From Hasllibacter sp. (GTDB taxonomy: Bacteria > Pseudomonadota > Alphaproteobacteria > Rhodobacterales > Rhodobacteraceae), in the NCBI GenBank assembly GCA_028281405.1, contig JANQKA010000866.1:1-33246 (forward strand): a stretch of DNA of 33,246 nucleotides, in the 5' to 3' direction. The first letter of the stretch is position 1. Every line of letters starts with the position of its first letter. Below are positions 9,119-18,186 of the stretch, in pieces. The position numbers and the translations under genes are program-made. The notes beneath the pieces are model-generated. The model was not told where the DNA came from, ran no database searches, and saw only the letters and a program-made list of their open reading frames with translations.

Positions 9119-10564
9119 TCACTCCGGTTCGGAACTGTAGATCAGCCGTTCCCGGCAGGGCGCGACGCGCAGGATGTTGGTCGTTCCCGGCACGTTGAAG
9201 GGCACTCCCGCGGTGACGACGATCTGATCGTCCTCTTCGGCGAATCCCGACAAAGTCGCCGTGCGCACGGCGGAAATCACCGCCTCCTTGAAGCGGCTCG
9301 TCTCGCCCGTGAGGAAGCATTGGGCGCCCCAGGTCAGCGTCAGCCTCCGCGCGGTTTCCATCAGCGTCGTCAGGGCCACGATGGGCACGTTGGGGCGCTC
9401 GCGGGCGACGAGGCGCACCGTGGTGCCCGACTGGGAAAAGCAGCAGATCGCCTTGATGTCGGTGGTTTCTGCGATTTCGCGGGCGGCGGAGACGATCGCG
9501 TCGGCAACCGACGCCTTGGGACCGCCGCGGGAGGCCCGGATGACGTCCAGGTATGTCGGATCGCTTTCCACCTCTCGCGCGACGTTGTCCATCGTGGTGA
9601 CGGCCTCGACGGGATAGTCCCCCGCCGCCGATTCGGCGGAGAGCATGACCGCGTCGGCCCCTTCGTAGATGGCCGCGGCGACGTCGGAGACCTCGGCCCG
9701 TGTGGGCACCGGGCTTTCGATCATCGATTCGAGCATCTGCGTCGCCACGATCACCGGCTTGGCGGCGGCGCGGCACTTGCGCACCAGGCGCTTCTGGATC
9801 GGCGGCACGTTCTGCACGGGCAGTTCCACGCCAAGATCCCCGCGGGCCACCATGATCGCGTCGGACGCCTCGAGGATGCCGTCGAACACCTTCACCGCGG
9901 CGGGTTTTTCGATCTTCGACAGGATCGCCGCGCGCCCCGCCGCGAGCTTCCTGGCCTCGCGCACATCCTCCGGCCGTTGAACGAAGGAAAGGGCCAGCCA
10001 ATCCACGCCGAGTCCGCATACGAACTCGAGGTCGTCGCGGTCCTTCGCGGACAGCGCCGCGAGCGGCAGCACCGTGTCGGGCACGTTCACGCCCTTGCGG
10101 TTGGAGATGACGCCGCCCACCACGACCGTCGTGTCCGCGAAATCCTCGCAGAACCGGTTCACGCGCAGGCGGATTTTCCCGTCGTTGACAAGAAGCTGCG
10201 CGCCCTCCTCCAAGGACTGGAATATTTCCGGATGGGGCAGTTGGACACGGTTTGCGTCGCCAGGCGTTTCGTCGAGGTCGAGGCGGAAATCCGCGCCTTC
10301 CTCCAGTTCCTCCCCCTCGTTGGCGAACACCCCGACGCGCAGCTTCGGCCCCTGCAGGTCGGCCAGGATCGCTATGGGCCGGCCCGTGTCCCGTTCCACC
10401 CGGCGAATCACCTCATGCCTCCCGCCAATCTCGTCGTGGGTGCCGTGGGACATGTTCAGCCGGAAGACGTCTGCCCCCGCGGCGTGAAGCGCCTTGATCG
10501 TCCCGTAGTCGGACGAGGCCGGGCCGAGGGTGGCCACGATCTTGATGTTCCGGAGGCGGCGCAT
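9119..10564 (-). CDS. pyk: pyruvate kinase
   Basis: MRRLRNIKIVATLGPASSDYGTIKALHAAGADVFRLNMSHGTHDEIGGRHEVIRRVE...ILSKIEKPAAVKVFDGILEASDAIMVARGDLGVELP...KPVIVATQMLESMIESPVPTRAEVSDVAAAIYEGADAVMLSAESAAGDYP. Confidence 0.97.
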   Translation of the reverse strand: MRRLRNIKIVATLGPASSDYGTIKALHAAGADVFRLNMSHGTHDEIGGRHEVIRRVERDTGRPIAILADLQGPKLRVGVFANEGEELEEGADFRLDLDETPGDANRVQLPHPEIFQSLEEGAQLLVNDGKIRLRVNRFCEDFADTTVVVGGVISNRKGVNVPDTVLPLAALSAKDRDDLEFVCGLGVDWLALSFVQRPEDVREARKLAAGRAAILSKIEKPAAVKVFDGILEASDAIMVARGDLGVELPVQNVPPIQKRLVRKCRAAAKPVIVATQMLESMIESPVPTRAEVSDVAAAIYEGADAVMLSAESAAGDYPVEAVTTMDNVAREVESDPTYLDVIRASRGGPKASVADAIVSAAREIAETTDIKAICCFSQSGTTVRLVARERPNVPIVALTTLMETARRLTLTWGAQCFLTGETSRFKEAVISAVRTATLSGFAEEDDQIVVTAGVPFNVPGTTNILRVAPCRERLIYSSEPE

Positions 10565-10903
10565 GGGTGGGTTCCGTTATCGCTATCAGAGCGACCATAT
10601 GGCCGAATTGCGCCGCGCCCGGCAACAGACCACCAAAGCGCCGTTGACACCCGGCCCAATGCGTCCACCCCGGAAACGGGGGACGGATCGCCTATGGTGG
10701 CCACGGCGTGGAGTCCCGGTCGGTTCGTTTCGGGTCGGAAGGATTGGTTGGCGAATACCTTGGCGTGACGCGGGCCGGGAGCAGCGTTCCGCCCCGCCAA
10801 CGTTGAGATGACCCGCGGCGCGGCGTCCCGGCCCGGACGTGATCATCCGATTCGCCGACCGCGCCGGGAGCCGGGCGAATCGATTCGGGATGGTGTTTCG
10901 CAT
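10565..10903 (-). pseudogene. decayed copy (period about 339 bp) of the pyruvate kinase 5' end, retaining a Shine-Dalgarno and a 105-codon open frame (possible upstream ORF of pyk)
   Basis: Minus-strand GAGGAGaaaaaaATG at 10903; ORF MRNTIPNRFARLPARSANRMITSGPGRR...NSAIWSL* ends at 10586, 21 nt before the pyk ATG. Plus-strand blocks: GTTCCGCCCCGCCAACGTTGAGATGACCCGCGGCG versus pyk GTTCAGCCGGAAGACGTCTGCCCCCGCGGCG; GGATCGCCTATGG versus GGATCGCTATGG. Confidence 0.5.
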
Positions 10904-11434
10904 TTTTTTCTCCTCACTGTCCCGCCCGGTCTTGGCACGGCGGCATTCGAGCGGTGGAGGCAAGGCGTCGCATGGCTTCGCGGCGCGCGAACGGTTTCGG
11001 GTGCCGGGGACGCGCGTCCCTTTGACGGCGGACCGGACGCGGAAGCCTCCCGTCGGGAAGTCTCCGGTGGAGGTCGAGCGGGGGTCCGAACCGAGCCTTT
11101 CGCGCGGCCAAGTCGGCGGGCTTACGCGGGGCCGGACCGGCGGGCGCGGAATCTCAGTCCGGAGGTTCCGATGGCATATCCCAAGCGTAACCGTCCGGGC
11201 GCATTTCCTTGGGCTTGCGTGGTCTCGCCGGGTGCCCGCCGGTATTGACAACGCCGGATATTTGGGAAATCTTCGGGTGGACCGACTGGCGAAGCGTTCG
11301 TCCGGACGGTCGCGTGGCCGGGGGCGATCCCGGAATGTCCGAGTTTGTTGGGTGAATTGCCAACGCCGTCCTTGGCGTGCGGCGAAAGATACCGGGCGGT
11401 CGCGAATTGCGACGCAATGACGACGGAGACCAAA

Positions 11435-14400
11435 ATGCACAGCAAATTTCCCTTCCACCCCAATCGCTATTCCGGTGTTGGCGCGAAGAGGCGGTCCTCC
11501 TTCGCCACGACCGCGGGCGCCGCGGCGGCGCTCGGCGCCTTGGCCGGGTGTGGAAGCGACGGCGGCGGAGCCGGAACCATCACCAACGGCGCTGTCACCG
11601 GCACCGCCGGCGACAACTCCATCGACGAAGTTTCCCGGGGCGCGGCGCTCATGACGGTCGACGCCGGCGCGGGCAACGACACGGTCAACACCGGCGTCGG
11701 AGCCCAGACGATCAGTGGCGGCGTCGGCGATGACGCGATCGATGGCGGCGACGGCGTTGACACCGCCGTGTTCGCGGGAGCCGTGACCGGCTATCGCGTC
11801 ACCGCCGCGTTGAACGGGACGGACGTGTCGTTCACTGTTGACGACACCGCCGCCGCGGCCGGCGGCGACGATGGAACGGACACCTTGAGCGGCATCGAGA
11901 TATTGCGGTTCGGCGCGGATTCGTTCGCGGTATTCGAACATGACGCCACCGGGAGGATCGAGGCGGATTCCGAGATCATCTTCGGCAACTCGGCGCCGAA
12001 CGGCGACGGAACGATGGCGGTCGATGGCGGCGCGGGCGACGATCTGTTGTTTGGCTTCGGCGGCGGCGACGTTCTGGTCGGCGGCGCGGGCCACGACAGG
12101 ATTTTCGGCGGGGACGACAACGACACGCTGACCGGCGGCGAAGGCGAAGACACCATCGACGGCGGCGAGGGCGGGGAAGACGTCGCCGTCTACTCCGGCG
12201 AACGGACGGACTACCAAATTTGGAGGGTCGGGGGAGCGGGCGATGATCCCGAGCGGTTCTTCGTGCTTCACCGATCCGACGCCGCCGGCAACGACGGGCG
12301 GGACACCCTGACCAATGTCGAGATGATCCAATTCGGCGATGACGCCGCCGTCGCGTTGAACGCGGACCTCGCCTCCGACTCGGCGGGAATCGTGGTCGCG
12401 GACAACGCGCCGACGGGCGGCGCCGAACTCAGGGCCGGGGCGGCGGTCACGGCCATCGACGTGTCCGCGTGGTTCGACGCCGCCGGGTCGACCGTGACCT
12501 ACAGCGTCATGGGGGATTTGCCGGAGGGCGTCACGTTCGAGGACAACATGCTTGGCGGCGTGGCCCCAACGGAGACGGCTACGATAACGATCGTCGCGTC
12601 CAACGTGGATGACCGGACCTACGATGACGTTTCGCACTGGTATGTCATCAACGTTTCTTCCGCCCCCGTCATCGAATTGGACGACACGGACAACACCCAT
12701 GTCGATACGAACATGTTCGGCATGGAAAACGCGTTCATCGAGGGACTCGCGGGCAACGACACGATCACCGGCGGCGTCGGCGACGACACGCTCTACGGCA
12801 ACTCCGCCACGGCGCTCGGCGTGGATGGCGAAAGCGACACCGCGGTCTACGAGGGCACCTTGGCGGGTTATGCCATCTCGGTCGAACTGCACACCTTCAA
12901 CATGGGCGGCGCCGACGCCACTCCGGAAGCGCCGAATACCCCGAGGATCACCGTGAGGGACACCGCGACGACTGGTTCCGGCGCAGTGAACGAGGGCACG
13001 GACAGGCTGGTCGGCTTCGAGGTTGTTCGCTTCGGGAACGCGACCGACGACGACGACTCCGACGACGTGAACCTCGTGGTCGTCAGGGGCAACGCCGGAA
13101 GAACGCCGATGGCCGACGTCGACGAGATCGTCATCGGCTCGGCGGCGGCCGACGGAACGGACGCGGCCTCGGCCCTTATGGGCGGCGGCGGCGACGATTT
13201 CATGTTCGGATTGGGAGGCGACGACTTTCTTTCCGGTGGAGGGGGTTCCGACACGGTCTCCGGCGGCGCGGGGAACGATGTGCTCCATGGCAACACGTCG
13301 GCCGCGGTCGGGTCCGACGCCGATATCGACACGGCGGTTTATTTCGGAGAGGTGGACGACTACGCGATCACAGTCGCTCTCGACGGCAACGTGGGTTCGG
13401 ACACGGCCGTCCCGCAAATCACCGTGATGGATGACGAAACCGCGGATGACGGCTACGTCGACACCGTCGACGACGAAGGGACGGACACGTTGACCGACTT
13501 CGACGCGCTCCGGTTCGAAGGCGGAACCGCGCCGGTGACGCTCATGATCGTCCGCGCGGGCATGGCCGCCAGCGCGGGCACGTCCGCCGCCGAAATCCTC
13601 TTGGGCGACGACACCGCGAACATGATGCTCACGGGTCTCGGGGGAGACGACTTCATCTTCGGATTCGGGATGGACGACGTCATCACCGGCGGTTTCGGCG
13701 ACGACATGATCGACGGCGGCGCGGGCGACGACACCGCGGTGTTCGCGGGGGCGGTGGAGGGATACAGGGTTTCCGCCACGCTCTCCGGGAACGACGTGAC
13801 GTTCACCGTTGCGGACACCGACACGACCATGCCCGCCGCGCCGATGACACCGGACGAGGGCACGGACACTTTGACCGGCATCGAGATGCTTCGTTTCGGC
13901 ACCGTCACCATGTCCATGGTCGCCGATCCCGGCGCCACCGGAAGAATGGGGGACGACGCGGAGATCATCGTGGGCGACGACATGGCCGACGGCGCGACGG
14001 ATGCCGGGATGGCCGTTGACGGCGAAGGTGGAGACGACCTGATCTTCGGCTTCGACGGAGACGACTTCCTCTCCGGCGGCGCGGGCGACGACGTGATCGA
14101 CGGCGGCGCGGGCGACGACACCGCCGTGTTCGCCGGCGCCATCGAGGGGTACAGTGTGTTCGCCGCGCTTTCCGGGGACGTATTGGAGTTGACGGTGGAG
14201 GATGACGACGCCTCCGAAAACTGCGACGATGGAACGGACACTTTGATAGCCGTCGAGACCGTCCGATTCGGAACCGAGGATTTCGCGGTTGTCAGGCACT
14301 ACACCGCGGGCAGAACGCTGACCGACGACGCCGACGAGATAATCGTCGGCCGGGCGTTGGCCGATGGAACCAACTTGTTGACCGCCCTCGTGGGCGGATC

Positions 14401-16270
14401 GGGTGACGATCTGATCTTCGGCCTCGGCGGCGACGATCATCTTCAAGGTGGATTGGGCGACGATCTGATCGATGGCGGCATGGGCAACGACACCGCGCAT
14501 TTCGCCGGAGCCCGGACGCAGTATCTGATCTGGCAAAGCAGGGACACCCTGACCACCTTCGTGCGGGACAGGCACGTCACGGCCGATGGGGGCGACGAAG
14601 GCGTTGACACCCTGGTCGCCGTCGAGAATCTGGCGTTCGACGGCGCAAGCGTGGAGCTGAGCGGAATCACGTTCGACACCGCGCCTCCAACTCCGCCCAC
14701 GGTGGTGACGACCAGCGTAATTCCCGCTCCGTCGGCGGTCGACTACTCGGCGGGGATGACGACGAACGCGTCGGCGTGGTTCAGCAGCGACGTGGATTGC
14801 ACAACCTACAGCCTTTCCGGCAGCTCGGACTACACGATCAATGCCATGTCGGGAGTCATAACCCATCCGACAGCCACTCCGCACCCAATGGTTTCGGTGA
14901 CGGTCACGGCGTCGGTGGTCGACAACGAAAACTTTGACGATGTCACGCACACGGTTACGTTCAGCAACTTGACCGCTCCCGGAACAGCCCGCGGCGAGAC
15001 GATCGAAGATGTGGATGCCCGCGGGTCTGAAGCATCAATGATCGAAGGTCTCGCGGGAGACGACATGATACGGGGCGGAGCCGGGGATGACACGCTCTAT
15101 GGCAACTCGGCCTCGGTGCTGGAGGCCGTCGGCGAAATGGACACGGCCATTTACGCGGGGGAGGTTGAACACTACGCCATCTCCGCGGAACTGTTCGAAT
15201 TCATGTCGACCCCGACGGTCGCGAACACGCCTCGGATAATCATCGAAGATGAGGAAGTAAACGCGCCCGCCGCGCCGGCCGTCTCCAATGAAGGAAGGGA
15301 CACCCTGGTCGGCTTCGAGGTGATCCGCTTCCAGCATGGAACGCCGGACGACCCCGACGATGACGATGTTCTCATGGTGTTCGGCATGGACGCGCCCGAC
15401 ACGGTCAGGACCGAGACATTCAAGATGGGAGCGGAAATTCTTCTCGGCACCGAAACCGGCGATGGAGAGTCGGGCAATGAAATCGATGGCGGCGCCGGAG
15501 CGGATCACATGTTCGGCTTCGGAGGAAACGACTTCCTATCCGGAGGCGAGGGCGATGATGTGATCGATGGTGGTATGGGAACCGACACCGCTGTTTATCT
15601 CGAGGATAGGAGCAATTATCTGATTTGGGATAACGGGATGGCGGGCGATGATCGGAAGTACTTCATCAGGGATAAATTCATCAATCAAAATGGAAACGAG
15701 GGACTCGATGAGTTGAGCGGTGTCGAGATGGTGAAGTTCGGCGACGCGGATGCGGTGAACTTGAATGAAGTCGCGACCGACTCAGAACCTCCGGCGCTTA
15801 TGGTGCTGCTTCCAGTGGATCCGGAGTCGATGACCACAATCATCCATGACACTGATGGAGCACATAATTTTTCTTCGTGGTTCAGTGGTGGTGCGACCCG
15901 ATATTGGGTTGACAATGCCTCCATCTTAAGATGGTATCAAGTAAGCTTCCCATCAGAACCGGTGCTGTATCGAATTGGAGTGGATCTTGCCTATACCTCT
16001 CATATACCCGTCACGGTTTACGCGTCCATTATCGATGATGGCGACTTCGATGATGTTTCGGTGTCGGTATTTTTTCACTACCCCCCAAGTCCACCCTCTC
16101 CAAGTCTCAACTTCCCTGTTGATGATCCCGATGATGATTTTCCGACCGGACAAGTGGCGCAGGGCAACGAACTCATCGATCCCAACATGGGTGGTGACAA
16201 CCGCGAGGGAATTGAAATGATTGACCCGGTGACGCCGATATATGGAGATGGTGATTATTTTGGCTTTTGA
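11435..16270 (+). CDS. large RTX/hemolysin-type calcium-binding repeat protein, predicted lipoprotein
   Basis: N-terminus MHSKFPFHPNRYSGVGAKRRSSFATTAGAAAALGALAGCGSDGGG (lipobox LAGC), followed by many GGxGxDxuDGGxGxD nonapeptide clusters (ITGGFGDDMIDGGAGDDTAVF, IFGFDGDDFLSGGAGDDVIDGG). GGAG SD spaced before ATG 11435; alternative ATG at 11417. Confidence 0.88.
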   Translation: MHSKFPFHPNRYSGVGAKRRSSFATTAGAAAALGALAGCGSDGGGAGTITNGAVTGTAGDNSIDEVSRGAALMTVDAGAGNDTVNTGVGAQTISGGVGDDAIDGGDGVDTAVFAGAVTGYRVTAALNGTDVSFTVDDTAAAAGGDDGTDTLSGIEILRFGADSFAVFEHDATGRIEADSEIIFGNSAPNGDGTMAVDGGAGDDLLFGFGGGDVLVGGAGHDRIFGGDDNDTLTGGEGEDTIDGGEGGEDVAVYSGERTDYQIWRVGGAGDDPERFFVLHRSDAAGNDGRDTLTNVEMIQFGDDAAVALNADLASDSAGIVVADNAPTGGAELRAGAAVTAIDVSAWFDAAGSTVTYSVMGDLPEGVTFEDNMLGGVAPTETATITIVASNVDDRTYDDVSHWYVINVSSAPVIELDDTDNTHVDTNMFGMENAFIEGLAGNDTITGGVGDDTLYGNSATALGVDGESDTAVYEGTLAGYAISVELHTFNMGGADATPEAPNTPRITVRDTATTGSGAVNEGTDRLVGFEVVRFGNATDDDDSDDVNLVVVRGNAGRTPMADVDEIVIGSAAADGTDAASALMGGGGDDFMFGLGGDDFLSGGGGSDTVSGGAGNDVLHGNTSAAVGSDADIDTAVYFGEVDDYAITVALDGNVGSDTAVPQITVMDDETADDGYVDTVDDEGTDTLTDFDALRFEGGTAPVTLMIVRAGMAASAGTSAAEILLGDDTANMMLTGLGGDDFIFGFGMDDVITGGFGDDMIDGGAGDDTAVFAGAVEGYRVSATLSGNDVTFTVADTDTTMPAAPMTPDEGTDTLTGIEMLRFGTVTMSMVADPGATGRMGDDAEIIVGDDMADGATDAGMAVDGEGGDDLIFGFDGDDFLSGGAGDDVIDGGAGDDTAVFAGAIEGYSVFAALSGDVLELTVEDDDASENCDDGTDTLIAVETVRFGTEDFAVVRHYTAGRTLTDDADEIIVGRALADGTNLLTALVGGSGDDLIFGLGGDDHLQGGLGDDLIDGGMGNDTAHFAGARTQYLIWQSRDTLTTFVRDRHVTADGGDEGVDTLVAVENLAFDGASVELSGITFDTAPPTPPTVVTTSVIPAPSAVDYSAGMTTNASAWFSSDVDCTTYSLSGSSDYTINAMSGVITHPTATPHPMVSVTVTASVVDNENFDDVTHTVTFSNLTAPGTARGETIEDVDARGSEASMIEGLAGDDMIRGGAGDDTLYGNSASVLEAVGEMDTAIYAGEVEHYAISAELFEFMSTPTVANTPRIIIEDEEVNAPAAPAVSNEGRDTLVGFEVIRFQHGTPDDPDDDDVLMVFGMDAPDTVRTETFKMGAEILLGTETGDGESGNEIDGGAGADHMFGFGGNDFLSGGEGDDVIDGGMGTDTAVYLEDRSNYLIWDNGMAGDDRKYFIRDKFINQNGNEGLDELSGVEMVKFGDADAVNLNEVATDSEPPALMVLLPVDPESMTTIIHDTDGAHNFSSWFSGGATRYWVDNASILRWYQVSFPSEPVLYRIGVDLAYTSHIPVTVYASIIDDGDFDDVSVSVFFHYPPSPPSPSLNFPVDDPDDDFPTGQVAQGNELIDPNMGGDNREGIEMIDPVTPIYGDGDYFGF

Positions 16271-16344
16271 TCGCCATCATTGACACCGGATTGATTCCGC
16301 CCGGATGCTTTGATAAAGTGAATTGCGGGCGAACGGTAGAATCC

Positions 16345-16380
16345 CGCGGTCGTGACCGCTCTTGACCGCGTTTTGATTTT
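16345..16380 (+). terminator. Rho-independent-like terminator downstream of the RTX gene
   Basis: CGCGGTC-gtgaccgctctt-GACCGCG followed by TTTTGATTTT. Confidence 0.6.
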
Positions 16381-16399
16381 CGGACTGAGGCCGCGCGGA

Positions 16400-17881
16400 T
16401 CACTCGGCCCAGGACACGCCGGTCAGGTCGTTGGCCTGTGTCGGGGAATTCTCCCACAATCCTTTTATCCCGACGTTCGCCACGCCCGTTTTGGCCAGTT
16501 GGAACAGAAAGCCGTTGACGTAATCCCCAGCGATCATCCGCTGCGCCCGCTCGAGGATGGCAACCCGCTCGGCGGCGTCCGAAGTCGCCGTGAGATCGTC
16601 CATCAACGCTTGGAACTCCGGTTCGCCGTACTGGAAGTAGTAGTCGGGCCGGGCGTAGATGTTGATGTCGTTGGGCTCGGTGTGGCTGACTATGGTAAGG
16701 TCGAAGTCCTTTCCGCGAAACACCTGCTCGAGCCATTGCGCCCACTCGAGGTTCGAAATCTCCGTCCGAATCCCGACATCCCGCAATTGACTGGCGACGA
16801 TCTCGCCGCCCCGCCGGGCGTAGGAGGGTGGCGGCAGCAGCAACCTGAGGGTCAGTCCGTCGACGTGGCCGGCCTCCTTCAGAAGCTCCCTCGCCTTCTC
16901 CGGATCATGGGCCGACAGGCCCGTCAGATCCACGTAGGCCGGGTTGTGCGGGGCGAAATGGGTGCCGATCGGCGTTCCGTATCCGAACATCGCTCCGTCG
17001 ATTATCTCCCGACGGTCAACCGCGTGCGCGATCGCCCGCCTCACCCTTCTGTCGGCGAGCGGGCCGGACCCGTTGTTCATGGCGAGAATCGTTTCGCCCT
17101 CGGTGGATCCGACGATCACGGAAAACCGGGGATCCGCCTCGAACTGGATCAACGTCTCCGGCGCGGGAAACACCGGAAAGGCGTCCACGTCGCCGGCCAT
17201 CATCGCCGCGAACGCCGCCGTGGGATCCGAGATGAACTTGAAGGTCGCCTTGTCCAGCGCCACCGGATCGCCCCAATAGGAGGCGTTCCTCTCCAACTCA
17301 ACCCGGTCGCCCTTCACCCACCGCGAAAACGCGAACGGGCCGGTGCCGACGGGATTCGTGGCGTTTCCGGAGACCGACGCCACGTCCACGATCACCGCGT
17401 CCCCCCAAGCCACGTTGGTCAGGAAACCGCCGTCGGGGCCCGACAGCGTGATCCTCACCGTGGCCGGGTCCACGACATCGATCGTCTCGATCCCGGCGAA
17501 CAGGGCCTTCTGCGCGTTGGTCGACTCCTCCCCCATCGCCCGCTCGAAACTGAACTTCACGTCGTCCGCGGTGAACCGGGCGCCGTCGTGGAAGCGCACG
17601 CCACGGCGCAAATGAAACACATAAACGGTTGCGTCGTCCGACACCTCCCAGCTTTCGGCCAGCGCTGGAAGAATCGAACCGTCCGGGCCGAACCGCGTCA
17701 GCCCCTCGAACACGTTGGCGTAGACCACTTCGTCGATCGCCGCGGCCGCTCCCGACGTCGGGTCGAGATTGGGCGGCTCGAGTTGCATCCCGATTGTGAT
17801 GTCCGAGCGCTGGGCCCATCCCGCGCCCGCGGCGAGAATCATCGCGGCGGCGAAAAAAGTCGTTCCTGTGTTGCGGCGCAT
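16400..17881 (-). CDS. ABC transporter substrate-binding protein, family 5 (peptide/nickel type)
   Basis: Signal peptide MRRNTGTTFFAAAMILAAGAGWAQ; LEPPNLDPTSGAAAAIDEVVYANVFEGLTRFGPDGSILPALAESWEVSDDATVYVFHLRRGVRFHDGARFTADDVKFSFERAM; NPVGTGPFAFSRW. Confidence 0.93.
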   Translation of the reverse strand: MRRNTGTTFFAAAMILAAGAGWAQRSDITIGMQLEPPNLDPTSGAAAAIDEVVYANVFEGLTRFGPDGSILPALAESWEVSDDATVYVFHLRRGVRFHDGARFTADDVKFSFERAMGEESTNAQKALFAGIETIDVVDPATVRITLSGPDGGFLTNVAWGDAVIVDVASVSGNATNPVGTGPFAFSRWVKGDRVELERNASYWGDPVALDKATFKFISDPTAAFAAMMAGDVDAFPVFPAPETLIQFEADPRFSVIVGSTEGETILAMNNGSGPLADRRVRRAIAHAVDRREIIDGAMFGYGTPIGTHFAPHNPAYVDLTGLSAHDPEKARELLKEAGHVDGLTLRLLLPPPSYARRGGEIVASQLRDVGIRTEISNLEWAQWLEQVFRGKDFDLTIVSHTEPNDINIYARPDYYFQYGEPEFQALMDDLTATSDAAERVAILERAQRMIAGDYVNGFLFQLAKTGVANVGIKGLWENSPTQANDLTGVSWAE

Positions 17882-18186
17882 GGCGGCCTCCCTGACGTCT
17901 GTTCCACGAGGTTAGCGGACGCGCCGCGCACTTGAAAGCGGCCGACGGCGGAGAATCGACGGAATCGCGGCAACCGAGCGCGGTCCCCCCGCGATCCACC
18001 ACCGCGCGGAGCCCTCGGAATCCCGCTCCCGAAAGGGCGGGGCGACGAAGCCGCGGAATCCGATTCCCGGCCCTTGCCAATCCCACGCCGCGCGGGTCTC
18101 ATGTCCGAACCGTATCGGCGCGCGGGGTCTACGCCGCATCGACTCCGCGCCGCCCCGGATCATTCGGTATAGCGGCGGGTTTCTTC

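Noticed and set aside
10586-14950. 1454-aa minus-strand ORF
   Set aside because: Antisense to the RTX gene; histidine/valine/arginine-rich with no recognisable domain. It arises from GC-rich codon bias and the repetitive DNA. Only its terminal part (10586-10903), which has its own SD, is discussed separately.
11640-15600. Direct DNA repeats inside the RTX gene as a mobile or diversity-generating repeat
   Set aside because: The repeats follow the protein-level RTX/module periodicity and are diverged; no reverse transcriptase or template repeat is present in the window.
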